A stretch of 64,000 nt of DNA, taken from NCBI GenBank assembly GCA_023410575.1, contig JAEYPP010000074.1:11294-75293 (forward strand), written 5' to 3'. Of this stretch, positions 28,321 to 36,666 are shown in pieces. Both the position numbers and the translations under genes were made by a program. A model generated the notes under the pieces. That model did no database searches and was not told the DNA's origin. It saw nothing but the letters and a program-made list of their open reading frames with translations. This DNA comes from Bacillota bacterium (GTDB lineage Bacteria; Bacillota; Clostridia; Lachnospirales; Lachnospiraceae). Position 1 is the stretch's first letter; every line of letters begins with the position of its first letter.

Positions 28321-28761
28321 TTAGTATTCTTCACACTCTTCTTCGTCCTCATGAATGTCGCTCTTTGGTTTTTCTAAACCTTCAATTTTGATACCATTTT
28401 TCTCTGCATAATCCCATAATGCAGCATGTATTGCTTCTTCTGCTAATAAGGAACAGTGTACCTTAACTGGTGGCAATCCGTCAAGTGCCTCCATAACTGC
28501 TTTATTCGTAACCTTTAATGCTTCCTCAATTGTGAGACCTTTTACAAGCTCAGTTGCCATGGAACTTGTTGCAACGGCTGCTCCACAACCAAAAGTTTTA
28601 AACTTACATTCACGAATAACGTGGTTTTCATCAATATCAAGATACATTCTCATGATATCTCCACATTTCGCATTACCTACAGTACCTACTCCACTCGCAT
28701 TTTCTAACTCACCAACATTTCTTGGATTTTGAAAATGATCCATTACTTTATCACTATACAT
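28321..28761 (-). CDS. iscU: IscU/NifU-type Fe-S cluster scaffold protein
   Basis: The 146-residue protein matches the IscU/NifU N-terminal scaffold domain: MDHFQNPRNVGELENASGV at the start, and the three cluster-binding cysteines in NAKCGD, KTFGCGAAVA and KVHCSLLAEEA. It accepts sulfur from a cysteine desulfurase and passes Fe-S clusters to apoproteins. ATG at 28761 is eight bases past GGAGG; two other in-frame ATGs overlap that site. The last 20 residues are strongly acidic. It lies 107 bases after iscS. Whether it also serves nitrogenase assembly is open, since the nif cluster in this window has no nifU of its own. Confidence 0.92.
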   Translation of the reverse strand: MYSDKVMDHFQNPRNVGELENASGVGTVGNAKCGDIMRMYLDIDENHVIRECKFKTFGCGAAVATSSMATELVKGLTIEEALKVTNKAVMEALDGLPPVKVHCSLLAEEAIHAALWDYAEKNGIKIEGLEKPKSDIHEDEEECEEY

Positions 28762-28868
28762 ATTCATAACCTCCATTTATCTAAATAAAACTACTTGCCA
28801 CGAAGTGGCTCTTGTCCTTTATCATAATTCAGAAAAAACACTTTTCAGGTTTCTTCTGATTCTTAATT

Positions 28869-30050
28869 TTAGCGATGCTTCTTTACATAATCTTCATAAA
28901 GTGGGGACATTGCTCTTAAATTAGCAACAATTTCTTTAATACAATCAACTGTGTAATCAATATCTGCTTTTGTCGTATCTTCACTTAAAGTTAATCTTAA
29001 ACTGCCGTGCGCAATCTCATGAGGTAAACCAATCGCTAACAATACGTGAGAAGGGTCGAGAGAACCAGAAGTACATGCAGAACCACTTGAACCTGCAATT
29101 CCCTTCATGTCAAGCATAATGAGTAAGGATTCACCCTCTATAAAACGGAAGCAGAAATTCGCATTGTTTGGTAAGCGGTTTGTCTTATGACCATTCAAAC
29201 GTACAAACGGAATCTCACTTGTTACTCTTTGAATTAAATAATCACGAAGTTCTTTTTCCTGTTGTGTTCTCTGGCTCATCGAAGCAACTGCTAATTCAAC
29301 TGCTTTTCCAAGTCCAACAATGCCAGGAACATTCTCTGTACCAGCACGGCGCTTACGTTCTTGACCACCACCATGTATTAAGGAACGTAATTTTAATCCC
29401 TTTCGAATATAAAGAAAACCGATACCTTTTGGTCCGTTAATCTTATGTCCTGATGCACTTAACATATCGATGTTGTACTCATCAACATTAATTGGAATCT
29501 GTCCAAATGCCTGTACAGCATCTGTATGAAATAGAATACCATTTTCTTTTGCTATTTGACCAATTTCCTTAATTGGCTGAATCGTTCCAATTTCATTATT
29601 GGCAAACATAACAGAAATTAAAATTGTTGTTGGACGAATTGCTGCTTTTAATGCCTCTAAATTTAATGTACCGTTTTCATCAACTGGAACATAAGTAACT
29701 TCAAAACCTTTACTCTCTAGATATTCACAAGTATGCAATATAGCATGATGCTCGATTGTTGATGTTATTATATGATTGCCTTTGGATTGGTAAGCTTCAG
29801 CAGTACATTTTAAAGCCCAGTTATCTGATTCTGATCCACCAGCTGTAAAATATATTTCATTATTGCTACAATTCAAAGCAGCTGCAATCGTATCTCTCGC
29901 TTGTGTTACTGCCACTCTACTTTTTGTTGCAATATCATAAACACTCGATGGATTTCCATAATACTCATTAAAATATGGCAACATAGCTTCTACTACTTCA
30001 ACTTTTGTTTGGGTTGTTGCCGCATTATCTAGATAAATTCGTGTACTCAT
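28869..30050 (-). CDS. iscS: Cysteine desulfurase, NifS/IscS family
   Basis: This 393-residue PLP enzyme takes sulfur from cysteine for Fe-S clusters and tRNA thiolation. It starts IYLDNAATTQTKVEVVEAMLPYF, has the PLP lysine in SGHKINGPKGIG and the active-site Cys in the loop SSGSACTSGSLDPSHVL, as in group I NifS/IscS. It is 5' to iscU and mnmA on the same strand. A perfect 22-base palindrome lies about 120 bases upstream. With no nifS in the nif cluster of this window, it could also feed nitrogenase assembly, but its neighbours point to a housekeeping role. Confidence 0.95.
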   Translation of the reverse strand: MSTRIYLDNAATTQTKVEVVEAMLPYFNEYYGNPSSVYDIATKSRVAVTQARDTIAAALNCSNNEIYFTAGGSESDNWALKCTAEAYQSKGNHIITSTIEHHAILHTCEYLESKGFEVTYVPVDENGTLNLEALKAAIRPTTILISVMFANNEIGTIQPIKEIGQIAKENGILFHTDAVQAFGQIPINVDEYNIDMLSASGHKINGPKGIGFLYIRKGLKLRSLIHGGGQERKRRAGTENVPGIVGLGKAVELAVASMSQRTQQEKELRDYLIQRVTSEIPFVRLNGHKTNRLPNNANFCFRFIEGESLLIMLDMKGIAGSSGSACTSGSLDPSHVLLAIGLPHEIAHGSLRLTLSEDTTKADIDYTVDCIKEIVANLRAMSPLYEDYVKKHR

Positions 30051-30167
30051 CCTATATATCTCCTTTTATTTTTATTGTATTTGCATGCTATATTGTACGT
30101 TCTCTTATATTTATATGTGACGTAATCTCACAGATGATTTTTATAAATCTACAAATCATACTGCTTT

Positions 30168-30189
30168 AGTATGATATGGATATCATACT
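30168..30189. promoter_or_regulatory. Perfect palindrome between iscS and spoVB
   Basis: AGTATGATAT and ATATCATACT are perfect inverted halves around GG, and a further ATCATACT half-site lies just upstream (30155-30162). The site lies between the divergent iscS and spoVB starts, where an operator would be expected. No regulator gene is adjacent, so its ligand is unknown. Confidence 0.4.
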
Positions 30190-30313
30190 CTTCTAATTTT
30201 GATTTGTCAATATCATTCTCACTATTGTAATGCATTCGTTCATAGAGTAATTTTTCTCTGAATATATATTAGTAATTTGAACTTATAAAAGCAAGCGATA
30301 AGGAGTACAAAGT

Positions 30314-31834
30314 ATGAGTAAAAATACTATACTAAAGGGTACTTTAATACTAACGATTGCTGGATTACTAACAAGAATCATAGGATTCTTTTATAAAATA
30401 TTTTTGTCAAATGCTCTAGGTGCTGAAATGTTAGGTGTATATCAGTTAATTTTTCCTATTTATAGTATATGTTATACATTATACGCCTCTGGCATTCAAA
30501 CTGGAATCTCTAAATTAGTGGCAGAGGAATTTGGTAGGAATAATCAAAAAAATGCAAGAAAAATTTTACAAATCGGAATATTCGCTTCTGTCACTATTGC
30601 ACTTATTCTGTCTATTATGATTTACTTTGGAAGTGACTTTATAGCTAAACATTACTTAATGGAGGAAAAAAGTGCTGATTCACTGCGAGTTTTAGCTTAT
30701 GTATTCCCATTCTGTGGAATCACTGCATGCATCAATGGTTACTACTACGGTAAGAAAAAAGCGATCATCCCAGCTGGGACACAACTCTTAGAACAGATTG
30801 TACGTGTCTCCTTCGTTTATTTCTTTGCTCTTATTTTCGGAGAAGGAAAATTATCAATTACTTGTGAACTTGCCGTCTGGGGTATCGTCTTAGGAGAGAT
30901 TGCATCCAATATTTTTAATATCCTTTCATTAAAGTTCCAAAAAGAAAGGAAATGCAATAAAGACAATAAAACTTCTTCCTTTGGGAAAGCATTAGCAAAA
31001 TTGAGTTTTCCTTTATCAATGAATCATGTTCTAATCAGTATACTACATAGCTTAGAAGCTGTTATGATTCCTGCTATGTTGCGACGTTCTGGATTAAGCA
31101 CAACACAAGCACTTAGTGTATTTGGAATTTTGAATGGAATGTCACTTCCATTTTTACTTTTTCCATCAACAATTACAAATTCCTTATCTGTTTTATTATT
31201 ACCTGCTATCTCAGAAGCTAAAGCAAAAGAAAATAACAAAGCAATTACTCGTACTGTATCGGTTTCACTAAAATACTGCCTAATTCTTGGAATATTTTCA
31301 GCAGGTTTCTTTATTTATTTCGGAGAATCACTTGGAATGTCAGTATTTCATATAAAAGAGGCTGGAACCTATCTTAGCATTCTTGGTTGGCTTTGTCCTT
31401 TCCTTTATGCTACAACAACACTTTCCAGTGTAATTAACGGACTCGGTAAAGCAAATCTTACATTTGTAAACTCTGTAATTGGGTTATCCACTCGTATTAT
31501 TATACTAGCCATAGCCGTCCCGAAATTTGGAATTATGGGCTATCTCATATGTTTATTAATTAGCCAGCTTATCATTACCAGTCTTGATTTATTTATAGTG
31601 TTCAAATATATTCCTTTTCCATTGGATGCAATGAACTCCGTAGTGAAGCCAGCAATTACCATCTGGTTGGGTTGTTCTCTATTCTACCGTATTTATGAAT
31701 TTCTTGCCGCCACTGTTAACATCAATAAAACTGTCATTATTCTTACCTGCTGTATTGTGCTTGGACTTGTCTATATCTATGTACTACGAGTTCTTAATGC
31801 AATACAACGTGGAGAATGGAATATCAAATCATAA
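30314..31834 (+). CDS. spoVB: SpoVB-like polysaccharide/lipid flippase (MVF/MATE superfamily)
   Basis: The 506-residue protein has about 14 membrane spans and the family start GTLILTIAGLLTRIIGFFYKIFLSNALGAEMLGVYQLIFPIYS. This is the pattern of SpoVB and related MurJ-like flippases that move lipid-linked sugars across the membrane; SpoVB is needed for spore cortex synthesis in Bacillus. The ATG follows AAGGAG. It is transcribed alone on the plus strand and followed by a long hairpin. The symbol is given by family; several SpoVB paralogues are common in these genomes, so a different glycan substrate is possible. Confidence 0.83.
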   Translation: MSKNTILKGTLILTIAGLLTRIIGFFYKIFLSNALGAEMLGVYQLIFPIYSICYTLYASGIQTGISKLVAEEFGRNNQKNARKILQIGIFASVTIALILSIMIYFGSDFIAKHYLMEEKSADSLRVLAYVFPFCGITACINGYYYGKKKAIIPAGTQLLEQIVRVSFVYFFALIFGEGKLSITCELAVWGIVLGEIASNIFNILSLKFQKERKCNKDNKTSSFGKALAKLSFPLSMNHVLISILHSLEAVMIPAMLRRSGLSTTQALSVFGILNGMSLPFLLFPSTITNSLSVLLLPAISEAKAKENNKAITRTVSVSLKYCLILGIFSAGFFIYFGESLGMSVFHIKEAGTYLSILGWLCPFLYATTTLSSVINGLGKANLTFVNSVIGLSTRIIILAIAVPKFGIMGYLICLLISQLIITSLDLFIVFKYIPFPLDAMNSVVKPAITIWLGCSLFYRIYEFLAATVNINKTVIILTCCIVLGLVYIYVLRVLNAIQRGEWNIKS

Positions 31835-31849
31835 GAAAATTACTTCGAT

Positions 31850-31917
31850 CGGTGAAAGGATTTTAAAATTATATTCGATATCACAAATATAAAGAATATA
31901 TTAGGATCCTTTCACCG
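31850..31917. terminator. Long-loop inverted repeat after spoVB
   Basis: CGGTGAAAGGAT (31850-31861) and ATCCTTTCACCG (31906-31917) are perfect 12-base arms around a 44-base AT-rich loop. There is no T run, so a role in termination or mRNA 3'-end protection is uncertain. Confidence 0.45.
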
Positions 31918-31938
31918 TAGCTTATTACGTAACCATAT

Positions 31939-32073
31939 TTAATTGTTAATTTTATTTCCTATCGTTAGGTAGTTAAGCAGTATAATAAAAATAATTAAAA
32001 CTAATGATATTGTAAATATCCCTAACATTCCTTTTAACAGAATTGTCAGTCCAAGCGATATTTCTCTTTGCAT
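31939..32073 (-). CDS. OadG-like gamma subunit, very short (44 residues)
   Basis: This gene is 44 codons plus a stop and begins at ATG 32073, seven bases after GGAGG. The translation has a single membrane span in the OadG pattern: SLGLTILLKGMLGIFTISLVL, where a Leu/Gly-rich start leads into GM and a long hydrophobic run. It is 11 bases downstream of the decarboxylase beta-subunit gene, exactly where small gamma subunits of sodium-pumping decarboxylases are often found. Typical OadG proteins have about 80 residues with a polar tail, which is absent here. The call depends on position and the span pattern. Confidence 0.6.
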   Translation of the reverse strand: MQREISLGLTILLKGMLGIFTISLVLIIFIILLNYLTIGNKINN

Positions 32074-32084
32074 CGTAAGACCTC

Positions 32085-33218
32085 CTACATTAATTTTGAT
32101 ACAATTGTCATAATCAAACCACCCGCTACAACCGATGCAATCTGTCCCGAAACATTAACACCAACCGCATGCATTAATATAATATTTCCTTGCTGTTCTT
32201 TCGTTGCAAGCTTTTGAACAACACGAGCAGACATTGGGAATGCTGAAATTCCAGCTGCCCCTATCATCGGATTAACTTTTTTCTTTCGAAATAGGTTTAT
32301 AAGTTTTACAAATAAAACTCCTCCAATTGTATCAAAGAAAAAGGCTAGTAACCCTATTACCATAATTAGTAATGTTTTTATATTTACAAATGCATCTGCA
32401 CGTAAACTAAATGAAATAATAAGTCCAAGCAATAACGTAATTAGATTTGATAACGAGTTTTGTGCTGTTTCTGATAAAACTCGCAAGACTCTACACTCAC
32501 GGATCAAATTGCCAAACATTAAAAATCCAACAAGAGCTACAGATTTGGGGGCCACAAGTCCTACAACTAAAGTAACACCGATTGGAAACAAAATTCTTGC
32601 AAGTTGAGATACATTTTTCGGATTGTATTCCATTACAATACGCCGTTCCCTTTTTGTAGTAACTAACTTGATTGCAAATGGTTGTATAATTGGTACTAAT
32701 GCCATATAAGAATAAGCAGCTACGGCGATAGCCCCAATGTAATTCGATTTAAAAAATTGAGAAACGAAAATTGAGGTAGGCCCATCCGCTGCACCAATAA
32801 TACCAATAGATGCTGCATCTCTTAACTCAAAGCCGAAAAGAAGTGCTACAATCACAGCAACAAAGATTCCGAACTGAGCTGCTGCACCAAATAACATCAT
32901 GATAGGATTTGATAATAACGGACCAAAATCGATCATTGCTCCAATTCCGATGAAAAGCAAAATCGGTAAAGCTTCCGATGCCTCGATTCCAAAGTGGAAA
33001 AGCCATTCGATGATTCCGTCTACCTCTCCAACACCCTCAACAGTTTTATTAATTACACCAGACAGAGGTAGATTCACCAAAATTGAACCAAATCCCATTG
33101 GTAATAGTAAGGCTGGTTCATACTCCTTTTTAATTGCCAAATAAATCAGACTTCCTCCAACTAAGTACATAACAATTTGCTTAAAAGTCACGAGTGTCAA
33201 ACTCGAGAATAAATCCAT
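32085..33218 (-). CDS. Sodium-translocating decarboxylase beta subunit (OadB/GcdB/MmdB family)
   Basis: The 377-residue membrane protein is the ion-pumping subunit that couples decarboxylation of a biotin-bound carboxyl group to sodium export. Family motifs are clear: IGIGAMIDFGPLLSNPIMMLFGAAAQFGIF, GIIGAADGPTSIFVSQ (with the key Asp and Gly-rich loop) and NPMIGAAGISAFPMSARVVQK. The ATG at 33218 is five bases past GGAGG. Only a tiny gamma-like gene follows; the carboxyltransferase (alpha) and biotin carrier are not nearby and must be encoded elsewhere. The substrate acid (oxaloacetate, methylmalonyl-CoA or glutaconyl-CoA) cannot be told from the beta subunit. Confidence 0.93.
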   Translation of the reverse strand: MDLFSSLTLVTFKQIVMYLVGGSLIYLAIKKEYEPALLLPMGFGSILVNLPLSGVINKTVEGVGEVDGIIEWLFHFGIEASEALPILLFIGIGAMIDFGPLLSNPIMMLFGAAAQFGIFVAVIVALLFGFELRDAASIGIIGAADGPTSIFVSQFFKSNYIGAIAVAAYSYMALVPIIQPFAIKLVTTKRERRIVMEYNPKNVSQLARILFPIGVTLVVGLVAPKSVALVGFLMFGNLIRECRVLRVLSETAQNSLSNLITLLLGLIISFSLRADAFVNIKTLLIMVIGLLAFFFDTIGGVLFVKLINLFRKKKVNPMIGAAGISAFPMSARVVQKLATKEQQGNIILMHAVGVNVSGQIASVVAGGLIMTIVSKLM

Positions 33219-33344
33219 CATATCCTCCTCACCAAATTCACTTAATATTACTATTATCATATTGGTAGAACTTATGGAGAAGTTTTCATTTTTATGATAT
33301 ATCGATTCAAAATTTTCGCCTTATTGTATCCTTCTTTTTTAACG

Positions 33345-33394
33345 TTTTTTTATGAACAAGGAAATACAGAGGAATTTCCTTGTTCATAAAAAAA
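33345..33394. terminator. Long perfect bidirectional terminator
   Basis: TTTTTTTATGAACAAGGAAA pairs with TTTCCTTGTTCATAAAAAAA; the two arms of 21 bases are perfect around an 8-base loop. T runs occur at both outer ends. It lies directly against repeat-A copy 2 and upstream of the decarboxylase gene. Confidence 0.8.
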
Positions 33395-33490
33395 GAGCTT
33401 GATGATATATTTTCGGAGTGCCTTACCAGTCCACACAATCTTAGTGGGCTTGTGAGCAAAGCTCGCCGATGAAAATATACCATCAAGCTC
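33395..33490 (-). repeat. Repeat A, copy 2 (acts as terminator of the chemoreceptor gene)
   Basis: Arms GAGCTTGATGATATATTTTC and GAAAATATACCATCAAGCTC pair with one wobble position. The enclosed core has GGAGTGCCTTACCAGTCC, GGGCTTGTGAGC, AGCTCGCCGATG. Read on the minus strand the stem ends in CTCTTTTTTT, a good T tract, 57 bases after the chemoreceptor stop codon. The core matches copies at 14899 and 35743. Confidence 0.75.
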
Positions 33491-33546
33491 CTTCTTATTT
33501 CAAAATCTTACTAGTCACAACAAAGATGATAGAGCGAGTCAACTTT

Positions 33547-35571
33547 TTATGAAAACTGGCTCAATACATCATTAATTGAAACGATGTTCTTTTCATTCTT
33601 TTCAACTAAATCCGATAAATTATCAAGTACAGATAATAAATTCTCTGCAGAACCCACAATTTCCTTAACACCTGCTTCATTATTGGATGTTGCTAAGACC
33701 ATATTCTCAATATTAAATCTTATATTATTCATACTAGATTTTAATATTGTAACCTCATTATAGATTTTTTTCATACTAGCTTCTAGCTCATTAATATCAC
33801 CAGTATAAGTAGTAGATTGTTCTCCAACCTCTTTAAAAGTATCATTTACTCCAGTTAAGTAGACAATAATATCTTCAAAGCATTGATTGGTCATCTCAAT
33901 GGAATCATTACTCTGCTCAACAATATCTCGAATTGATACAACTGTCTTTTGCGTTTGCTCAGCTAGCTTCTTAATCTCATCTGCAACAACAGCAAAACCT
34001 TTTCCTGCTTCACCTGCTCGAGCTGCTTCAATAGATGCATTTAAAGATAATAAATTTGTTTGTGCTGAAATCTGCAGAATCGTATCTACCAATTCACTAA
34101 TTCTCTCAATTGCCTTTAAGCTACTAATTGCCTCGTTAATCTTATCTTTTGTTTCCACCATCTTTGTATTGCCTTTAGTAATCTTTTCCTCAATACTATT
34201 ATTAATTATATTCGTCTTAGATATCATATTATCTGTGACACCTTTACTTTGCCCACACATATCCTCAATTTGAATGGTAAGTTGTGTCATCTTAGAAATG
34301 GATTCATTAACACTAGCAATACTCTCATTCGTCGTTATGATACTGGCAAATAATTCTTCTGATGTTGCACTATTACCAGTTGCATTATCACTTAAATCAT
34401 GAATACTATCACTTAACTCCGTGCTATTCTTTTCTAAATCAGTACAACAATCCTTTAACAAATCTGATATCTCATTCATTGTCTTATGGATATGATAAGA
34501 AGCATTTTCAAGCTTTCCAATTTCGTCTTTACTATTATTCTCAATAATATCTCGGGTACCTGATAACTCAAGATGACTCAATCGATCAAGATTCCTGGTG
34601 ACTTTTCTAACATCATGTACAACTGTACCAATCGTAACCCAAGAAAGTATCAAGATAACTAAAGTTACCAATATCGTAAAACTAATAAATGCAAATTTAA
34701 ATTGATTCACACCTTGATAAATTTCAGAATAATGGCCTTCTAAAGTTATAAACCAATCGCTATCCTCAAGGAACTTGTAAACACAAATTCTACGTTCTCC
34801 CCCTTCAATCACAAAGTCGTAAGAGCCAATTAATCCGTCTTCTTTATTAACCTCAATTGTACTAGGCTGACCGACTAGTTCTGGGTCTGCATTATACATA
34901 TATGTCTTTTTTGTCAAATCAATCAGTGCTACTTCACAATCTGAAAAAGTATTCGTTGCGACTGTTTTAATTGTTTCTATGTAATCAGTTGCATAAAAAG
35001 CACATCCGATATAACCCATAGGTTTTCCACTATCATCCTTCACTAGATAAAATGTATTTAAAACTAATGTTTTTCCATCTGATCTCGAAATTGCAATTCC
35101 TCCATTATAAAAGCCATCAGAAGCTATTAACGAGTCTTGTAATTGCTTTAATGCTTCGTCTTTTCTATATGGTTTGCCAATAACATTTGGATTAGTATTA
35201 TGTGTTAATCCTACCGATTCAAAAGTAGCAATGTAAAGTCCTTCGATTCCCTCGATTCCTTCGGCAAATCGGGCGGTATCTTCTTGTGCCTTTTTTTGAT
35301 ACTCAGAATTTGTCGGATCTTCAAGAGCTAATTTCACGCTCTCCATTTTACTAAAATCTAAAGAAACCTGCTTTACATGTTGCACATAAAGTTGAGAAGA
35401 GGATTCACAGCTTTCAATCAAGTCGTACATAGTATTTCTAATCATTTGGTTTGTATTATCTTTCATGCTTTTGTAGCTCAGAAAAAATAATAATGTCATT
35501 GATATGATTACGGTTATTAATATTGGTACAAGTAAACGTAATCTTAAATTCTTTCTTTTCTTTGATTTCAT
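33547..35571 (-). CDS. Methyl-accepting chemotaxis protein with a periplasmic Cache domain
   Basis: This 674-residue receptor has one membrane span near residues 8-32 (RLLVPILITVIISMTLLFFLS), an extracellular double-Cache sensor of about 270 residues (with FYNGGIAISRSDGKTLVLNTFYL and SDWFITLEGHYSEI), a second span near 310-330, a HAMP linker and a C-terminal signalling domain. The signalling tip region reads TNLLSLNASIEAARAGEAGKGFAVVADEIKKLAEQT. It controls CheA activity in response to an extracellular ligand, probably a small organic acid or amino acid by Cache family habit. ATG at 35571 follows AAGGGGG. Repeat-A copies lie on both sides of the gene. Confidence 0.93.
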   Translation of the reverse strand: MKSKKRKNLRLRLLVPILITVIISMTLLFFLSYKSMKDNTNQMIRNTMYDLIESCESSSQLYVQHVKQVSLDFSKMESVKLALEDPTNSEYQKKAQEDTARFAEGIEGIEGLYIATFESVGLTHNTNPNVIGKPYRKDEALKQLQDSLIASDGFYNGGIAISRSDGKTLVLNTFYLVKDDSGKPMGYIGCAFYATDYIETIKTVATNTFSDCEVALIDLTKKTYMYNADPELVGQPSTIEVNKEDGLIGSYDFVIEGGERRICVYKFLEDSDWFITLEGHYSEIYQGVNQFKFAFISFTILVTLVILILSWVTIGTVVHDVRKVTRNLDRLSHLELSGTRDIIENNSKDEIGKLENASYHIHKTMNEISDLLKDCCTDLEKNSTELSDSIHDLSDNATGNSATSEELFASIITTNESIASVNESISKMTQLTIQIEDMCGQSKGVTDNMISKTNIINNSIEEKITKGNTKMVETKDKINEAISSLKAIERISELVDTILQISAQTNLLSLNASIEAARAGEAGKGFAVVADEIKKLAEQTQKTVVSIRDIVEQSNDSIEMTNQCFEDIIVYLTGVNDTFKEVGEQSTTYTGDINELEASMKKIYNEVTILKSSMNNIRFNIENMVLATSNNEAGVKEIVGSAENLLSVLDNLSDLVEKNEKNIVSINDVLSQFS

Positions 35572-35742
35572 ATCGTCTGCCCCCTTAAGACTATTTAATA
35601 ATTTTATAAATTTATTATACCTTTTTACCAAATTTTAGTCAATATTTGATATAATCTCCCTAATTACGCCAAAAAATGTATATCTATTGTCGAAAGTTTT
35701 TCCAATAAAGCAAAAAATGTGGATGTCGCACAGCTGATTATT

Positions 35743-35855
35743 GAATAAAAGAATGAAGGATGATGGTATTTTCGGAGTGCCTTACAAGTCCCCACACGGG
35801 CTTGTGAGCGTAGCGCTACAGCGAAAATATACCATCATCCTTCATTCTTTATTCA
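35743..35855. repeat. Repeat A, copy 3
   Basis: The arms (35743-35774 and 35822-35855; AAGAATGAAGGATGATGGTA on the left) are complementary over about 25 bases with small bulges. The core has TTTCGGAGTGCCTTACAAGTC, GGGCTTGTGAGCG and GCGAAAATATA. It lies 45 bases past the stop of the dienelactone-hydrolase-like gene on the minus strand. Read on that strand the stem ends in CTTTTATT. Arm sequences differ from copies 1 and 2. Confidence 0.75.
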
Positions 35856-35900
35856 TACTGCCCTTAGTCTGACAGCTTCCTTTACAAATAACGAGTAACG

Positions 35901-36548
35901 TTATTCTGTATATACTTTAATCCAACCAATAATTTCTGTTCTTACAACATCTTTATTGTTACTTATAGTTACCATCTCATTACCATGAGCAGGATCCTCT
36001 TGTGGTTTAATCTTACAAGGCTTTGTAACAATCTCTTCTGCAAACTGCTTAGATATATCTGTCAAGCCATATTGATCATTCTTTGAATAATAAACTAACA
36101 TTGGAACATGGCCTTTCTTCTGTGAGTTTTTTTTCACTGCATCATCAATTTCTGACACAGATAGAAGAACAGCAGTTTGAACTGTATAAGGTTTATCCTC
36201 TTTGCCTAGAATCTCAAGCAAATCTTTTCCGCCATGGCATCCACCAAGAAATACTACTTTATTTGTATCAATAATGTCAGCATACTTGTTAAGAGTATAG
36301 TTTATTGCACTTTCAACATTGGATGTGTCCCATGCATTCCATGTAATATTAACTGTAATGAACCCAGCCTCGGCAATATCCTCAGGAAAATCACCCCAAG
36401 CAGACTTATCAGCATAACCATTATGTGCCATAAATACTACTGGATACTTTTGCCCCTTAACCATATCTGGTGGTAATAAAACATCTTGTTCCAAAGTTAG
36501 ATAAGGCTCCGATGCTATAGTAAGAACTTTAGTTCCTTTCTTTTTCAT
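35901..36548 (-). CDS. Alpha/beta hydrolase of the dienelactone hydrolase type
   Basis: The 215-residue protein has the alpha/beta hydrolase fold with a Cys nucleophile: GGCHGGKDLL forms the nucleophile elbow, YYSKNDQYG supplies the acid residue and DPAHGNEM the His. A Cys-Asp-His triad is the hallmark of dienelactone hydrolases, though many family members act on other esters. The segment PVVFMAHNGYADKSAWGDFPEDIAEAGFITVNI gives the oxyanion region. No signal peptide is present, so it is cytoplasmic. It shares its strand with the AraC-type regulator gene 118 bases upstream, which may control it. The substrate is unknown. Confidence 0.78.
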   Translation of the reverse strand: MKKKGTKVLTIASEPYLTLEQDVLLPPDMVKGQKYPVVFMAHNGYADKSAWGDFPEDIAEAGFITVNITWNAWDTSNVESAINYTLNKYADIIDTNKVVFLGGCHGGKDLLEILGKEDKPYTVQTAVLLSVSEIDDAVKKNSQKKGHVPMLVYYSKNDQYGLTDISKQFAEEIVTKPCKIKPQEDPAHGNEMVTISNNKDVVRTEIIGWIKVYTE

Positions 36549-36666
36549 ACCATTAACCTCCGTTTAGAATAGACTATCTACTTGAATCATTTATAATACA
36601 AAGATAATCTAAATTAACTAAACAATATATGGTAAAAACTCACCAAAACATGGAATATATTCACTT

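Noticed and set aside
28321..30050. Dedicated nifU-nifS pair of the nitrogenase system
   Set aside because: The genes are 20 kb from the nif cluster and lie with mnmA; the scaffold has only the N-terminal IscU-type domain. A housekeeping Fe-S/tRNA thiolation role is more likely.
31024..31239. Open frame antisense to spoVB
   Set aside because: No start site, and it lies fully within the conserved membrane protein gene.
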